A model generated the notes under the pieces. It ran no database searches, was not told the DNA's origin, and saw nothing but the letters and a program-made list of their open reading frames with translations. 64,000 bases of DNA from contig NZ_JARHUF010000018.1 in NCBI RefSeq assembly GCF_029223195.1, forward strand, positions 1 through 64,000, read 5' to 3'. Positions 47,435 to 58,028 of this stretch are shown one piece after another. Numbering within the stretch: position 1 is the stretch's first letter; each line of letters starts with the position of its first letter. The DNA is from Vibrio sp. CAU 1672 (lineage in GTDB: Bacteria > Pseudomonadota > Gammaproteobacteria > Enterobacterales > Vibrionaceae). The position numbers and the translations under genes were made by a program.

Positions 47435-48640
47435 TTAAAGTTCATCTTCACTGACAACGCGTGCATTGTCTGGCGTGGTGAAGTGCTGAGACAGTTCACG
47501 GTTTGACAGGATATATCCCATCCATAGACCACCCATACAAATCACAATCGCAATGCCTGTAACCATTTGTGCCTGGCTGGCCATGGCTGCCACTAATGCG
47601 CTGGACAGGCTGCTGACACTGATTTGCAAACTGTTTTGCAGGCCGGCTGCGGTGGCCGGGCTTTGCTTGGCACTGGCCAGTGCGCGGTTTACTACGATAG
47701 GGTACAGCGCGCCGTTGGCTACCGCAATCAGACAGAACGGTGCCAGGATTGGCCAGATTGAAGTTAACTGCCATTGTGATGCAATGAAGATCAGCAGGGC
47801 GGCGACACTGAACAGGCCAATCAGCTGGCGCAAGACTTTTTCGTCGCCAAATTTGCTGACGCACACTTTGCCTAAGTAGCCCCCGACCATAAACGCAATG
47901 GTCTGTGGGATAAAGCTCAAGCCGATATCTTTCGCTTCATAGCCCAGTTGCGCCATGATTTCCGGCATACCGGTCAGGTAAGCAAAGAAGGCCGCCGATG
48001 CGGTGGCGAACATAAACACGTTGCCCAGATAAGTCTTCGAGCTCAGCAGGGCTTTGATGTCTGCTGACATACTGGTTGATTTGACTTCTGCCTGGTCATT
48101 TTTCTGGGCCATCGTCGCAGCCACCAGCAATACCCCCATTAGGGTCAGGGCGACAAAAATACTGTGCCAGCCAAAGCGGTCAGCCAGCAGTACCCCGAGC
48201 TGAGGCGCGAGGGCCGGAGAGAGGGCCACTAATGGCATGATGGTGGCAAAGATCTGTTGGCTGCTGCTGGTATGGCGTTTGATCACCATCGCTTGCCAGA
48301 TCACCGCCGGGGCACACACCCCAATCGCCTGGATAAAGCGCAACGTCAGTAACTGCCAGACCTGATCGCTGAAGGCTAAGCCAAACGAGGCCACGGTAAA
48401 CAGGGCTAAACCGGCGGCAAGCGTGTTGCGGTGACCGAACTTGTCTGAGGCCAGGCCCCACATCAGTTGGCCTAAGGCCATGCCGACCAGAAAGACGGTC
48501 AGTGACAGGGCGATTTGTTCCGGGCCGGTGGCAAAGTCGATTTCCATCGCCTTGAACGCCGGCAGATACATATCGGTGGCAATAAAGCCCAGCATAGACA
48601 GGGCTGCGAGATAAACGAGCTGTAGTTTTGCAATTTTCAT
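47435..48640 (-). CDS. punC: MFS transporter, PunC-like (Bcr/CflA family)
   Basis: A 401-residue, 12-span major facilitator. LGFIATDMYLPAFKAME, LRFIQAIGVCAPAVIWQA and ATIMPLVALSPALAPQLG closely resemble E. coli PunC (YdhC), a purine nucleoside importer. The divergent LysR gene at 48795 resembles E. coli PunR, reproducing the punR-punC regulator/transporter pair. Substrate is inferred from this resemblance. Confidence 0.82.
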   Translation of the reverse strand: MKIAKLQLVYLAALSMLGFIATDMYLPAFKAMEIDFATGPEQIALSLTVFLVGMALGQLMWGLASDKFGHRNTLAAGLALFTVASFGLAFSDQVWQLLTLRFIQAIGVCAPAVIWQAMVIKRHTSSSQQIFATIMPLVALSPALAPQLGVLLADRFGWHSIFVALTLMGVLLVAATMAQKNDQAEVKSTSMSADIKALLSSKTYLGNVFMFATASAAFFAYLTGMPEIMAQLGYEAKDIGLSFIPQTIAFMVGGYLGKVCVSKFGDEKVLRQLIGLFSVAALLIFIASQWQLTSIWPILAPFCLIAVANGALYPIVVNRALASAKQSPATAAGLQNSLQISVSSLSSALVAAMASQAQMVTGIAIVICMGGLWMGYILSNRELSQHFTTPDNARVVSEDEL

Positions 48641-48794
48641 GATTCAACCAATCAAATTATTTAATCATTGTTTACTCAATATCAGTTGGCGCCAGCTCTG
48701 ATTTACTTGAGTTTTCATTCTATTTTTCGATTTTGATAAAATAAAACGCTAAAATTGTTGGTTATCAATCAAATTTTTTGAAAGGTTATTGCGG
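48641..48794. promoter_or_regulatory. punC-punR divergent regulatory region
   Basis: AT-rich 154-bp intergenic region between the divergent transporter and its LysR regulator, the expected place of the PunR operator. A single inverted repeat could not be singled out. Confidence 0.5.
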
Positions 48795-49697
48795 ATGTTT
48801 TCCAAGTCTTCGCTGGAGATGCTCGATACCGTGGCCCGGTTGGGCAGCTTTACCGCTGCAGCAGAAGTGCTGCATAAAGTGCCGTCGGCGATCAGTTATG
48901 GGGTACGTCAGGTTGAGCAAGAGCTGGGGGTGATCCTCTTCCGCCGTTTGCCGAGGAAAGTCGAACTGACCCCGGCGGGGGAGCTGTTTATTGCCGAGGC
49001 CCGGCTGCTGCTGCGGCAGATGGGGGAGGTCAAGGCGCAGACCCGGCGCGCTGCGCATGGCTGGCAAGCGACCTTAAAGCTGACTCTCGACAACGTGGTT
49101 AAACTGGAGAAACTCAAACCCCTGGTCGAAGATTTTTATCAGGCGTTTGATTTTGCTGAGCTGCAAATCAATATGGAAGTGTTTAATGGCTCATGGGAAG
49201 CGATAGCGCAGGGGCGGGCTGACATTGTGGTCGGGGCGACCTCTGCCATTCCTGTCGGGGGAGACTTTGAAGTCAAAGATATGGGGGTACTTGACTGGGC
49301 ATTCGTGATGGCGCCATCCCATCCTTGTGTGCGTCAACAGGTGCTGACCGAAGAGTTTGTCAGTCAGTTTCCGGCGATCTGCCTGGATGATACCTCGAAC
49401 GTCTTGCCCAAGCGCCATACCGGTCACTACCCGAAGCAGCGTCGCTTGTTACTGCCGAACTGGTACAGTGCGATTGAATGTTTAAAAAATGGGGTTGGAG
49501 TGGGGTACATGCCACGTCATATTGCCATGCCACTGATCAATGAAGGGCTGCTGGTGGAAAAGCTGCTGCCGGACGAGATGCCGCTCGGCCGTTGCTGCCT
49601 GGTATGGCGCAAAGATGATAACCACAAGCTGATCCAGTGGATGGTCGATTACCTTGGGTCGCCCGAGCAGCTGCATCAGGACTGGTTGCAATATTGA
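48795..49697 (+). CDS. punR: LysR-family regulator PunR
   Basis: LysR regulator of 300 residues. The winged HTH (GSFTAAAEVLHKVPSAISYGV), then VFNGSWEAIAQGRADIVVGAT and AIPVGG, align well with E. coli PunR (YdhB), the purine-nucleoside-responsive activator of punC. I prefer the ATG at 48795 (AAAGG 9 nt upstream) over a TTG at 48789. Divergent from punC. Confidence 0.83.
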   Translation: MFSKSSLEMLDTVARLGSFTAAAEVLHKVPSAISYGVRQVEQELGVILFRRLPRKVELTPAGELFIAEARLLLRQMGEVKAQTRRAAHGWQATLKLTLDNVVKLEKLKPLVEDFYQAFDFAELQINMEVFNGSWEAIAQGRADIVVGATSAIPVGGDFEVKDMGVLDWAFVMAPSHPCVRQQVLTEEFVSQFPAICLDDTSNVLPKRHTGHYPKQRRLLLPNWYSAIECLKNGVGVGYMPRHIAMPLINEGLLVEKLLPDEMPLGRCCLVWRKDDNHKLIQWMVDYLGSPEQLHQDWLQY

Positions 49698-49699
49698 GG

Positions 49700-49728
49700 A
49701 AAAACACCCCGCGAGGCGGGGTGTTTTT
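49700..49728. terminator. bidirectional terminator, punR / ilvA
   Basis: AAAAACACCCCGC GAG GCGGGGTGTTTTT, a perfect 13-bp stem between convergent genes, giving U-runs in both directions. Confidence 0.9.
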
Positions 49729-49736
49729 CCTGAGTG

Positions 49737-51266
49737 CTAGGATAAGAAGAACTTGTAGGACGGGTTGTCCGTTTCGTCTTTGCATTGATAGCCAAGTTCA
49801 CGCAAATGGGCGGAAAATTGGGCTAAATCGCTTTCATCTAACTCGAAACCACAGAGAACGCGGCCGTAATCGGCACCATGATTCCGGTAGTTGAACAGGC
49901 TGATGTTCCAGTGGGTGCCCAGGGTGCTGAGAAACTTCAACAATGCGCCTGGGTACTCGGGAAACTCAAAACTGTACAGACGCTCTTTCAAGGGTTTGGA
50001 AGGCTTGCCACCGATCATATAGCGGATGTGCAGCTTGGCCATTTCATCATCGGACAGATCCACCACCGGATAGCCGCCTTCGCGCAGATCGTGAATGATG
50101 CTCTCCAGCTCTTCCTGGCCCCCTTGCAGACGTACGCCGACAAAGATATTGGCCAGCTCGTCATCGTTGTAGCGGTAGTTGAACTCGGTCACTGCCCGGC
50201 CGCCAATCAGGTTACAGAACTCAAAGAAAGCCCCCTGGCGTTCTGGAATGGTAACCGCCAGCAGGCCTTCGCGTTTTTCACCCAGTTCACAACGCTCTGA
50301 GACATAGCGCAGACCGTGGAAGTTGGTGTTGGCTCCGGAGAGCACCGTCGCGAGTTTTTTACCTTTAAGCTGATTCTGCTCGGCATACTTTTTCAGCCCA
50401 GCCAGGGCGAGGGCACCGGATGGCTCTGCAATCGCCCGGGTGTCTTCGAAGATATCTTTGACCGCCGCGCAGATCTCATCACTGGAGACGCTGATGTGGC
50501 CATCAATGTACTTCTGGCACAGGCGGAACGTCTCGTCGCCGATGCGTTTTACTGCTACCCCATCGGCGAACATGCTGACCTGGTCGAGTACCACTGGCTC
50601 ACCGGCATCAAGCGCGGCTTTGAGGCAGGCGGAGTCTTCCGGTTCTACCGCAATCACCTTGATTTCCGGCATCAGCTGTTTGATCAGGACCGCCACTCCA
50701 GCGGCTAAACCGCCACCACCCACCGGGACGAAGATATATTCCAGATGGCCGTTTTGCTGCAGCATCTCCATCCCTATCGTGCCTTGTCCGGCAATCACCA
50801 GTGGGTGATCGAACGGAGGCACAAAGGTGTAGCCGTGCGCTTGGGCCAGCCGTTCAGCTTCAGCTTTGGCTTCATCAAAATTGTTGCCATGCAGTACCAC
50901 ATGGCCACCAAAACTACGTACCGCATCAACTTTGATGTCTGGGGTGGTCTTGGGCATCACGATGATGGTTTTGATGCCGAGCTTGGTACCGGACAGGGCC
51001 ATTCCCTGAGCATGGTTGCCGGCCGAAGCAGCGATCACCCCGGCGGCTTTCTGTTCTTCAGACAGGCTTGCGACCATGTTATAGGCACCGCGCAGCTTAA
51101 ATGAATGTACCGGCTGGCGGTCTTCCCGCTTGATTTGTACCTGGTTGCCAATCCGGGCCGACAGGCGCGGCATCTCTTGTAGCGGGGTGACCGTTGCCAC
51201 TTCGTAAACTGGAGCGCGCAGGATCTGGCGCAGATAGTCTGCGCCAGTTTGGGTTGTCAGCGTCAT
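49737..51266 (-). CDS. ilvA: threonine ammonia-lyase, biosynthetic IlvA
   Basis: Converts threonine to 2-oxobutanoate, the first committed step to isoleucine; feedback-inhibited by isoleucine. 509 residues: a PLP domain with the Schiff-base lysine in HSFKLRGAYN (Lys57) and the GGGGLAAGVA phosphate loop, then two C-terminal ACT-like regulatory domains. It starts 3 bp after ilvD, with GAGGG inside the ilvD end. Last gene of the ilv operon. Confidence 0.98.
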   Translation of the reverse strand: MTLTTQTGADYLRQILRAPVYEVATVTPLQEMPRLSARIGNQVQIKREDRQPVHSFKLRGAYNMVASLSEEQKAAGVIAASAGNHAQGMALSGTKLGIKTIIVMPKTTPDIKVDAVRSFGGHVVLHGNNFDEAKAEAERLAQAHGYTFVPPFDHPLVIAGQGTIGMEMLQQNGHLEYIFVPVGGGGLAAGVAVLIKQLMPEIKVIAVEPEDSACLKAALDAGEPVVLDQVSMFADGVAVKRIGDETFRLCQKYIDGHISVSSDEICAAVKDIFEDTRAIAEPSGALALAGLKKYAEQNQLKGKKLATVLSGANTNFHGLRYVSERCELGEKREGLLAVTIPERQGAFFEFCNLIGGRAVTEFNYRYNDDELANIFVGVRLQGGQEELESIIHDLREGGYPVVDLSDDEMAKLHIRYMIGGKPSKPLKERLYSFEFPEYPGALLKFLSTLGTHWNISLFNYRNHGADYGRVLCGFELDESDLAQFSAHLRELGYQCKDETDNPSYKFFLS

Positions 51267-51269
51267 CAG

Positions 51270-53111
51270 CTAGCCCTCTAGCTTAGATTTATCTCGCACG
51301 GCACCTTTGTCCGCACTGGTGGCCATGCTGGCGTAGGCTTTCAGGGCAAATGAAACTTCACGTTGACGATCGGCGGGTTTCCAACCCAGTTCGTCTTGTT
51401 TTGCACGACGCTCAGCCAGTTCTGGTTCTGAAATCTCTAGTGAGATGCTGCGGTTTGGAATATCAATCGCAATCAAGTCACCGTTTTTCACCAAGCCAAT
51501 TGCGCCGCCGTTGGCGGCTTCCGGAGAGGCGTGACCGATCGACAGACCGGATGTACCGCCAGAGAAGCGGCCGTCAGTCAGCAGGGCGCACTCTTTGCCC
51601 AGGCCCATTGATTTCAGGTAGGTAGTTGGGTAGAGCATTTCCTGCATGCCCGGGCCACCTTTAGGCCCTTCGTAGCGGATCACCACCACATCACCGGCTT
51701 TCACTTTGCCCCCGAGGATACCGTCGACGGCATCTTCCTGGCTTTCAAAGACCACGGCAGGGCCGGTGAACTTGAGGATGCTTTCATCTACCCCCGCGGT
51801 TTTTACGATACAGCCATCCAGCGCGATGTTGCCTCGCAGAACGGCAAGGCCACCGTCCTGGCTGAAGGCATTCTCTTTGGTGCGGATGCAACCTTCAGTG
51901 CGGTCGTCATCCAGGGAGTCCCAGCGGCAGTCCTGCGAGAACGCCTGGGTGGTACGGACGCCCGCAGGACCTGCGCGGTAGAAGGCCTTCACTTGTTCCG
52001 ACTCAGTTTGCATGATGTCGTATTGTGCAAGTTGTTCTTCCCAGGTCAGACCCAGTACTGTCTTCGATTGGTTGTGCAGCAGGCCGGCGCGATTCAGTTC
52101 ACCAAGGATGCCGACCACACCACCAGCGCGGTGTACGTCTTCCATATGGTATTTCTGCGTCGAAGGTGCCACTTTACACAGGTGCGGTACCTGGCGAGAC
52201 ATACGGTCGATATCCGTCATATCAAAATCGACATCACCTTCTTGTGCAGCCGCTAACAGGTGCAGTACGGTGTTGGTTGAGCCGCCCATGGCAATATCCA
52301 GTGCCATCGCGTTTTCAAACGCCGCTTTAGTCGCGATACTGCGTGGCAGGGCACTCTCGTCGTCCTGTTCATAGTAACGTTTGGTTAGCTCAACAATACG
52401 TTTACCAGCGTTGACGAACAGCTGTTTACGGTCCGCGTGGGTTGCCAGCAGTGAGCCGTTACCCGGCTGAGACAGACCCAGCGCTTCGGTCAGGCAGTTC
52501 ATGGAGTTGGCGGTGAACATGCCCGAGCACGATCCACACGTCGGGCATGCGCTGCGTTCGATCTGTTCGCTCTGCTCATCAGAAACTTTTGGATCCGCGC
52601 CCTGGATCATCGCATCCACCAGATCAAGTTTGATGATCTGATCCGACAGTTTGGTTTTACCCGCTTCCATCGGGCCGCCGGAAACAAAGATCACCGGAAT
52701 ATTGAGGCGCATTGAGGCCATCAGCATTCCCGGTGTGATTTTGTCACAGTTGGAGATGCACACCATCGCATCGGCGCAGTGCGCGTTGACCATGTACTCC
52801 ACTGAGTCTGCGATCAGTTCACGTGACGGCAGGGAGTAGAGCATGCCACCGTGGCCCATGGCGATGCCGTCATCCACGGCGATGGTGTTGAATTCTTTTG
52901 CGATACCCCCAGCGGCTTCGATCTCTTGTGCCACCAGCTGGCCTAAGTCTTTGAGGTGGACGTGACCCGGCACAAACTGGGTAAACGAGTTCACCACCGC
53001 GATGATGGGTTTACCGAAGTCTTCATCCTTGACGCCGGTGGCCCGCCATAGCGCACGGGCGCCCGCCATGTTACGACCATGTGTGGTAGTGGCTGATCTA
53101 TATTTTGGCAT
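51270..53111 (-). CDS. ilvD: dihydroxy-acid dehydratase IlvD
   Basis: Fe-S enzyme that dehydrates 2,3-dihydroxy-isovalerate/-methylvalerate. Cluster-ligand motifs are [11 protein letters not shown] and [19 protein letters not shown], and [14 protein letters not shown] is at the active site. I start at 53111 (613 residues, [16 protein letters not shown]), since AAGGA lies just upstream; the in-frame 53153 adds a non-conserved lysine-rich extension. Confidence 0.97.
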   Translation of the reverse strand: MPKYRSATTTHGRNMAGARALWRATGVKDEDFGKPIIAVVNSFTQFVPGHVHLKDLGQLVAQEIEAAGGIAKEFNTIAVDDGIAMGHGGMLYSLPSRELIADSVEYMVNAHCADAMVCISNCDKITPGMLMASMRLNIPVIFVSGGPMEAGKTKLSDQIIKLDLVDAMIQGADPKVSDEQSEQIERSACPTCGSCSGMFTANSMNCLTEALGLSQPGNGSLLATHADRKQLFVNAGKRIVELTKRYYEQDDESALPRSIATKAAFENAMALDIAMGGSTNTVLHLLAAAQEGDVDFDMTDIDRMSRQVPHLCKVAPSTQKYHMEDVHRAGGVVGILGELNRAGLLHNQSKTVLGLTWEEQLAQYDIMQTESEQVKAFYRAGPAGVRTTQAFSQDCRWDSLDDDRTEGCIRTKENAFSQDGGLAVLRGNIALDGCIVKTAGVDESILKFTGPAVVFESQEDAVDGILGGKVKAGDVVVIRYEGPKGGPGMQEMLYPTTYLKSMGLGKECALLTDGRFSGGTSGLSIGHASPEAANGGAIGLVKNGDLIAIDIPNRSISLEISEPELAERRAKQDELGWKPADRQREVSFALKAYASMATSADKGAVRDKSKLEG

Positions 53112-53130
53112 TTCCTTATCCTTCTTACTC

Positions 53131-54069
53131 TTACTGCTGCTCTGGGTACACATAGTCTAACCAGCCCCACTTATCTTCTGTGGTGCCGTTAAATAGGCCA
53201 AAGTAGGCCTCTTGCAGTTCTTTGGTGATTGGGCCGCGTTTGCCGCAACCCACTTCAATGTTGTCAATGGTTGCCACCGGCACCACTTCTGCGGCAGTTC
53301 CGGTCATAAACACCTCATCGGCGAGATACAGCGCTTCACGCGCGATGTTGGCTTCACGGACTTCATAGCCTTTATCGCGGGCAATGGTCATGAGCGAGTC
53401 ACGGGTAATGCCCGGCAGGATGGCACTGGTGGCGGGAGGGGTGCTGATCACGCCGTTTTTGACCACAAAAATGTTTTCACCGGCGCCTTCAGAAAGATAA
53501 CCATCGACACTCAGGGCGATGCCTTCGTCGTAACCGTGGCGACGTGCTTCCCCGCCAACCAGGAGTGAAGACAGGTAGTTACCACCGGCTTTGGCGGCGG
53601 TCGGGATGGTGTTCGGTGCCGCGCGGTTCCAGCTGGAAATCATCGCATCGACGCCTTTTTCCAGCGCTTCTTCTCCCAGGTATGATCCCCATGGGAACGC
53701 GGCGATGATCAGATCCATTTCGGTGCCGGCAGGGGGGCACACACCGAGGCCAACATTGCCGACAAAGCCCAATGGACGAATGTAAGCGTTGTCGAGTTTG
53801 TTCTGGCGTAGTGTTTCACGCGTGGCTTCCATGATTTCTTCCACTGAGTATGGGATCGGGAAGCGGTAAATCTTGGCTGAATCTTTTAGACGTTGGGCGT
53901 GTTCACGGTGACGGAAGACAATGGGTCCTTTGGGCGTGTTGTAGCAGCGTACGCCTTCAAAAACCGAGGTGCCGTAGTGCATTGCGTGGGTTAGAACGTG
54001 GACGTTCGCCTCTGCCCACGGAACCATCTCACCATTAAACCAAATGAAATCTGCAGTTTTCGTTGCCAT
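53131..54069 (-). CDS. ilvE: branched-chain amino acid aminotransferase IlvE
   Basis: Fold-type IV PLP aminotransferase for Val, Ile and Leu. 312 residues; conserved motifs are [53 protein letters not shown] with the PLP lysine region, and [18 protein letters not shown]. Operon member, 12 bp after ilvM. Confidence 0.97.
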   Translation of the reverse strand: MATKTADFIWFNGEMVPWAEANVHVLTHAMHYGTSVFEGVRCYNTPKGPIVFRHREHAQRLKDSAKIYRFPIPYSVEEIMEATRETLRQNKLDNAYIRPLGFVGNVGLGVCPPAGTEMDLIIAAFPWGSYLGEEALEKGVDAMISSWNRAAPNTIPTAAKAGGNYLSSLLVGGEARRHGYDEGIALSVDGYLSEGAGENIFVVKNGVISTPPATSAILPGITRDSLMTIARDKGYEVREANIAREALYLADEVFMTGTAAEVVPVATIDNIEVGCGKRGPITKELQEAYFGLFNGTTEDKWGWLDYVYPEQQ

Positions 54070-54081
54070 TTATTGCCTTCC

Positions 54082-54366
54082 TTATGCACTCACGTGTTGT
54101 TGTAAGTTGTGATTGGGGAGTTCATCGTTGCGGATTTTCAGTACGTCGACCGTACGGATGTCCCACAACTTCTCAATCTGATTGACCAAAAACGAGATCG
54201 GTCGATCGCTGTCGACGATGATCTCAACGCTGGCTACCTTGCTCGCGTGGTTTTGCGTAGCTGCGACTTGCTTGATCACAAAGCCTCGGTGACGGATCAC
54301 ACGAAGAACGCGCTCTAACAGTACCGGTTTGTCATCGGCTTTGATGTCGAGTAAATATCTGTCCAT
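54082..54366 (-). CDS. ilvM: acetolactate synthase II regulatory subunit IlvM
   Basis: ACT-domain small subunit of AHAS II. 94 residues beginning DRYLLDIKADDKPVLLERVL; slightly longer than the 87-residue E. coli protein because of a C-terminal tail (NHNLQQHVSA). It follows ilvG by 11 bp. Confidence 0.95.
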   Translation of the reverse strand: MDRYLLDIKADDKPVLLERVLRVIRHRGFVIKQVAATQNHASKVASVEIIVDSDRPISFLVNQIEKLWDIRTVDVLKIRNDELPNHNLQQHVSA

Positions 54367-54377
54367 GTGATTGTCTC

Positions 54378-56024
54378 CTAGGTGTTTTCCAACATATCAC
54401 TATTTGATGCGCCCGGTGGGACCAGTGGCCACACGTTCTCTTCTTCATCGATTAAAACGTGCAGCAGGTAAGACGTTTTACTTGCCAGCATCTCTTTAAG
54501 TGCCGGTTCGACCTCTTCTTTCTTGGTAATCGTTTTACCCGGAATGTCGAACGCTTTGGCCAGCATCACGAAATCGGGATTGTCATCCAGAATGGTCTGA
54601 CTATGGCGGCCATCAAAGAACAGTGACTGCCATTGGCGCACCATGCCAAGACGTTGGTTATTGAGAAGAACAATTTTCACCGGGATCTGACGACGTTTGA
54701 GTGTGCCAAGCTCCTGCACATTCATCATGAAAGAACCGTCCCCAGTAATAAGAATAGACTGATCATCAGGACGCGCGACGGCCGCACCCATTGCGGCTGG
54801 CAAACCAAAGCCCATGGTGCCGAGGCCCGCTGAAGTAATGAAGTTTTGTGGTTCACGTGGCTGGATGTGCTGGGCTGCCCACATCTGGTGTTGACCGACG
54901 TCAGTCGACACGATGGCACTGTCCGGCATCATGTCAGACAACTGCTTAAGCAGCAGCGGGGCATAGATCGGCTCGCCTGGATGGTCGTAGCGCCATTTGA
55001 ATCCGCTGCGCAGGCTTTCGCTGTGATGAACCCAGGGTGAAATATCTTGGGTCAGCTCTAGCTGGGGAAGAATGGTATTAATATCACCACGCAGTGGTGC
55101 ATTGGCGTGGCGCAACTTATGGATCTCTGCGGCATCAATATCGATATGGATCACCTTGGCATGCGGGGCAAAGGTATCCAGTTTACCGGTTACCCGGTCG
55201 TCAAAACGGGCTCCAACCACAATCAACAGGTCACATTCCTGCACCACCAGGTTTGCCGCTTTAGTGCCATGCATGCCCAGCATGCCCAGATAGTGGGGAT
55301 CGTGACGTTCAATCGTCCCCAAGCCTTTTAAGGTGCTGACGGCAGGCATCGGGTTTAAACGCAAGAACTCACGCACCGCGTCCGTGGCTTTGGCCAGCTG
55401 AACGCCACCGCCCACATAAAGTACCGGGCGCGTCGATGCGGCTAATAATTCTTGCGCACGCAGGATGTCATCGGTAGTTACATTAGGGAGCGCTGGTGGA
55501 GTAAAGGGAGGGACCAACTCGGTTGGCGCCTGGGCCAATTGTACATCTTTGGCGATATCTACAATCACCGGACCCGGGCGGCCGGTTTTCGCCACTTCAA
55601 ATGCTTCGGCCAGCGTTGGGGCAAGATCGTCAATCTCAGTCACCAGGTAGCTGTGCTTGGTACAGGCGAGAGACATACCAATCACATCCATTTCCTGAAA
55701 CGCATCGGTACCGATGTGAGAGCTGGCGACCTGGCCGGTGATGGCGACCAGCGGAACGGAATCGAGGAATGCATCGGCAAGGCCGGTGACCAGGTTGGTG
55801 GCTCCCGGGCCGGATGTCGCCATGCATACCGCTACATCCTGGGTTGCACGTGCCATGCCGATGGCCGCCATGGCGGCTCCCTGTTCATGGCGGCAGAGGA
55901 TGTGTTCCACCCCTCCGTCATATAAGGCGTCGTAGATTGGCATAATGGCCCCGCCAGGGTAACCAAACACGGTTTCGATGCCTTGCTGTCTTAAAGCGGC
56001 TACGACAAGTTCTGCACCAGTCAT
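54378..56024 (-). CDS. ilvG: acetolactate synthase II catalytic subunit IlvG
   Basis: ThDP- and FAD-dependent enzyme condensing pyruvate with pyruvate or 2-oxobutanoate. 548 residues: catalytic Glu in [20 protein letters not shown]-binding middle domain, and the ThDP motif [19 protein letters not shown] to LNNQ. The gene is intact, unlike the frameshifted ilvG of E. coli K-12. First structural gene behind the ilvL attenuator. Confidence 0.98.
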   Translation of the reverse strand: MTGAELVVAALRQQGIETVFGYPGGAIMPIYDALYDGGVEHILCRHEQGAAMAAIGMARATQDVAVCMATSGPGATNLVTGLADAFLDSVPLVAITGQVASSHIGTDAFQEMDVIGMSLACTKHSYLVTEIDDLAPTLAEAFEVAKTGRPGPVIVDIAKDVQLAQAPTELVPPFTPPALPNVTTDDILRAQELLAASTRPVLYVGGGVQLAKATDAVREFLRLNPMPAVSTLKGLGTIERHDPHYLGMLGMHGTKAANLVVQECDLLIVVGARFDDRVTGKLDTFAPHAKVIHIDIDAAEIHKLRHANAPLRGDINTILPQLELTQDISPWVHHSESLRSGFKWRYDHPGEPIYAPLLLKQLSDMMPDSAIVSTDVGQHQMWAAQHIQPREPQNFITSAGLGTMGFGLPAAMGAAVARPDDQSILITGDGSFMMNVQELGTLKRRQIPVKIVLLNNQRLGMVRQWQSLFFDGRHSQTILDDNPDFVMLAKAFDIPGKTITKKEEVEPALKEMLASKTSYLLHVLIDEEENVWPLVPPGASNSDMLENT

Positions 56025-56145
56025 CGTAAACCTCCCTTGCTACGTTGTGGCTCGTAGCGATTGCCATGCATGTTGCACTTCATGTGCGCTCCCATTCTTC
56101 CCGTTAAACTGTCCGAAGGTTAGACAGATGACAACTTGTAGTTGT

Positions 56146-56176
56146 AAAAAAACCCCCGGACTTCTCAGTGCGGGGG
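56146..56176 (-). terminator. ilv attenuator terminator
   Basis: On the minus strand CCCCCG (56176-56171), a 12-nt loop that can extend the stem (ACT/AGT), CGGGGG (56158-56153), then TTTTTTT. It lies 18 bp after the leader-peptide stop and about 120 bp before ilvG, the canonical attenuator position. Confidence 0.87.
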
Positions 56177-56193
56177 TTTTTTGTGATTTGTGG

Positions 56194-56283
56194 TTATCTT
56201 TCGTCCACAATACCCCGCGCGGTGCCAATAATGACCACGATAATCAGGGTAATCAGTGAGTGAAGGTGGGCGAAAATATTCAT
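56194..56283 (-). CDS. ilvL: ilv operon leader peptide IlvL
   Basis: A 29-codon ORF (NIFAHLHSLITLIIVVIIGT, then ARGIVDER) immediately upstream of the attenuator hairpin. Of its 29 residues, 15 are Ile, Leu, Val or Thr, with a run ATT ATC GTG GTC ATT ATT, so ribosome stalling on scarce charged Ile/Val/Leu tRNA would prevent termination. The sequence differs from E. coli IlvL, as leader peptides do; assignment is by position and composition. The SD (GACGGACAG) is modest. The gap 56284-56475 presumably holds both divergent promoters, not resolved. Confidence 0.87.
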   Translation of the reverse strand: MNIFAHLHSLITLIIVVIIGTARGIVDER

Positions 56284-56410
56284 CTGTCCGTCGTTAACTA
56301 TTTTTGTGTAATCTTCTACGTAAATGTTTGCGTAACTAGTGGTAACACACAAATCTGCTGTCTGACAAGCAAAAAGTCATTCTTTTTTCACATTTCCTCG
56401 TCAATCGGAC

Positions 56411-56424
56411 AGGTTATATAACCT
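56411..56424. repeat. 14-bp palindrome upstream of comM
   Basis: AGGTTATATAACCT is a perfect palindrome 52 bp before the comM ATG in the ilvL-comM divergent region; possibly an operator, no known consensus assigned. Confidence 0.4.
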
Positions 56425-56475
56425 ACTCATAACGAATTTTTTTGTCTATCGAGTGTTCAATCTGTTGGAGAAATC

Positions 56476-57999
56476 ATGGGGCTGGCAATTATTCAAAGTC
56501 GGGCAAGTGTTGGGGTCGAAGCTCCTTTAGTGAGTATAGAGGTGCATATCAGTCATGGTATGCCCGGCTTTACCTTGGTCGGGTTACCCGAAACCACGGT
56601 TAAGGAGTCCAAAGACCGGGTCCGTAGTGCGATCGTCAACTCCAATTTTCAGTTTCCGGCCAAGCGCATCACGGTCAATCTGGCCCCCGCGGATTTACCC
56701 AAAGAAGGTGGCCGTTTTGACCTGCCAATCGCATTGGGTATTCTTGCAGCTTCAGGGCAAATCGCGACAGATAGGCTCGTAAACTACGAATTTATCGGCG
56801 AGTTGGCGCTGTCTGGTGGGTTGCGAATGGTAAAAGGTGTGCTTCCCGCTGCGCTGGCTGCTAACCTGGCCAAACGTCATCTGGTGGTCCCGCATGCCAA
56901 TGGTGATCAGGCGGCACTGGTGGGCCGGGAGCAACATAAATCCGCTCAGTCACTGCTGGAAGTGTGTGCCGAGTTATGCGGCCAGCAACGGCTGGCACTG
57001 CATCAGTCTGCCAGGGGCAACACTGCGGTGAGGCCGGAACGCGATCTTCAGGACATCATCGGTCAGCAGCAAGGCAAACGCGCGCTGGAAATTGCCGCAG
57101 CCGGCAACCATAACCTGCTTTTTCTCGGCCCGCCCGGAACCGGAAAGACCATGCTGGCGTCGCGCTTACGTGATCTATTGCCAGAGATGAGTGACGATGA
57201 AGCGATGGAAACGGCGTCGGTGGCTTCCCTGACGCAAAATGAAATTAATCTCCACAACTGGAAATGCCGGCCGTTTCGCGCCCCGCATCACTCCAGTTCG
57301 ATGGCGGCACTGGTTGGCGGAGGTTCTGTGCCCAGGCCGGGGGAAATCTCGCTGGCGCATAACGGCTTACTGTTTTTAGATGAGATGCCGGAGTTTGACC
57401 GTAAAGTGTTGGACTCACTGCGAGAGCCACTGGAATCGGGGGAGATCATCATCTCCCGGGCTCAGGGTAAAACGCGCTTTCCTGCGCGTTTTCAATTGGT
57501 GGGGGCGCTCAACCCCAGTCCGACCGGCTATTACGAAGGCCATCAGGCCCGGACGAACCCGCAGGTGATATTGCGTTATCTGGCTCGCTTGTCTGGCCCC
57601 TTGCTGGACCGCTTTGATATGTCACTGGAAATACCGGCTTTGCCGAAAGGTACCTTGGCTGCAGGGGGGGAGCGGGGAGAGTCAACGCCGGTTGTCAAGG
57701 AGAGGGTCAATCACGCCCGTCAAACCATGCTTAACCGCAGTGGTAAAGTCAATGCCCTGCTCGGCAGCCGGGAAATCGAGGCGTTTTGCCCGCTTCAAAA
57801 ACAGGATGCCGAGTTTCTCGAAAATGCCCTGCACCGGCTGGGTTTGTCGATCCGCGCCTATCACCGCATCATCAAGGTGGCCCGCACTATCGCCGATCTT
57901 GACGGGGCGGATCACATCGGGCGGAGCCACCTGGCTGAGGCGCTCGGCTATCGCGCGATGGATCGGCTGTTGAAACAACTGACTGCGCAAGCTGTTTGA
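56476..57999 (+). CDS. comM: ComM/YifB AAA+ ATPase (Mg-chelatase-like)
   Basis: Hexameric helicase promoting branch migration during natural transformation in Vibrio and Haemophilus. The 507-residue protein has an N-terminal ChlI/Lon-like domain (GLAIIQSRASVGVEAPLVSI; PGFTLVGLPETTVKESKDR), Walker A GPPGTGKTMLASRL near residue 218, FRAPHHSSSMAALVGGG, Walker B GLLFLDEMPEFD, and a C-terminal Mg-chelatase domain. Divergent from the ilv operon, as in E. coli (yifB). Confidence 0.95.
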   Translation: MGLAIIQSRASVGVEAPLVSIEVHISHGMPGFTLVGLPETTVKESKDRVRSAIVNSNFQFPAKRITVNLAPADLPKEGGRFDLPIALGILAASGQIATDRLVNYEFIGELALSGGLRMVKGVLPAALAANLAKRHLVVPHANGDQAALVGREQHKSAQSLLEVCAELCGQQRLALHQSARGNTAVRPERDLQDIIGQQQGKRALEIAAAGNHNLLFLGPPGTGKTMLASRLRDLLPEMSDDEAMETASVASLTQNEINLHNWKCRPFRAPHHSSSMAALVGGGSVPRPGEISLAHNGLLFLDEMPEFDRKVLDSLREPLESGEIIISRAQGKTRFPARFQLVGALNPSPTGYYEGHQARTNPQVILRYLARLSGPLLDRFDMSLEIPALPKGTLAAGGERGESTPVVKERVNHARQTMLNRSGKVNALLGSREIEAFCPLQKQDAEFLENALHRLGLSIRAYHRIIKVARTIADLDGADHIGRSHLAEALGYRAMDRLLKQLTAQAV

Positions 58000-58028
58000 G
58001 TGTTGCCGGCCTGAATGGCGCAAGCGGG

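Noticed and set aside
53808..53823. TGTTTCACG sequence in ilvE as parS
   Set aside because: Only the left half matches; no inverted half-site.
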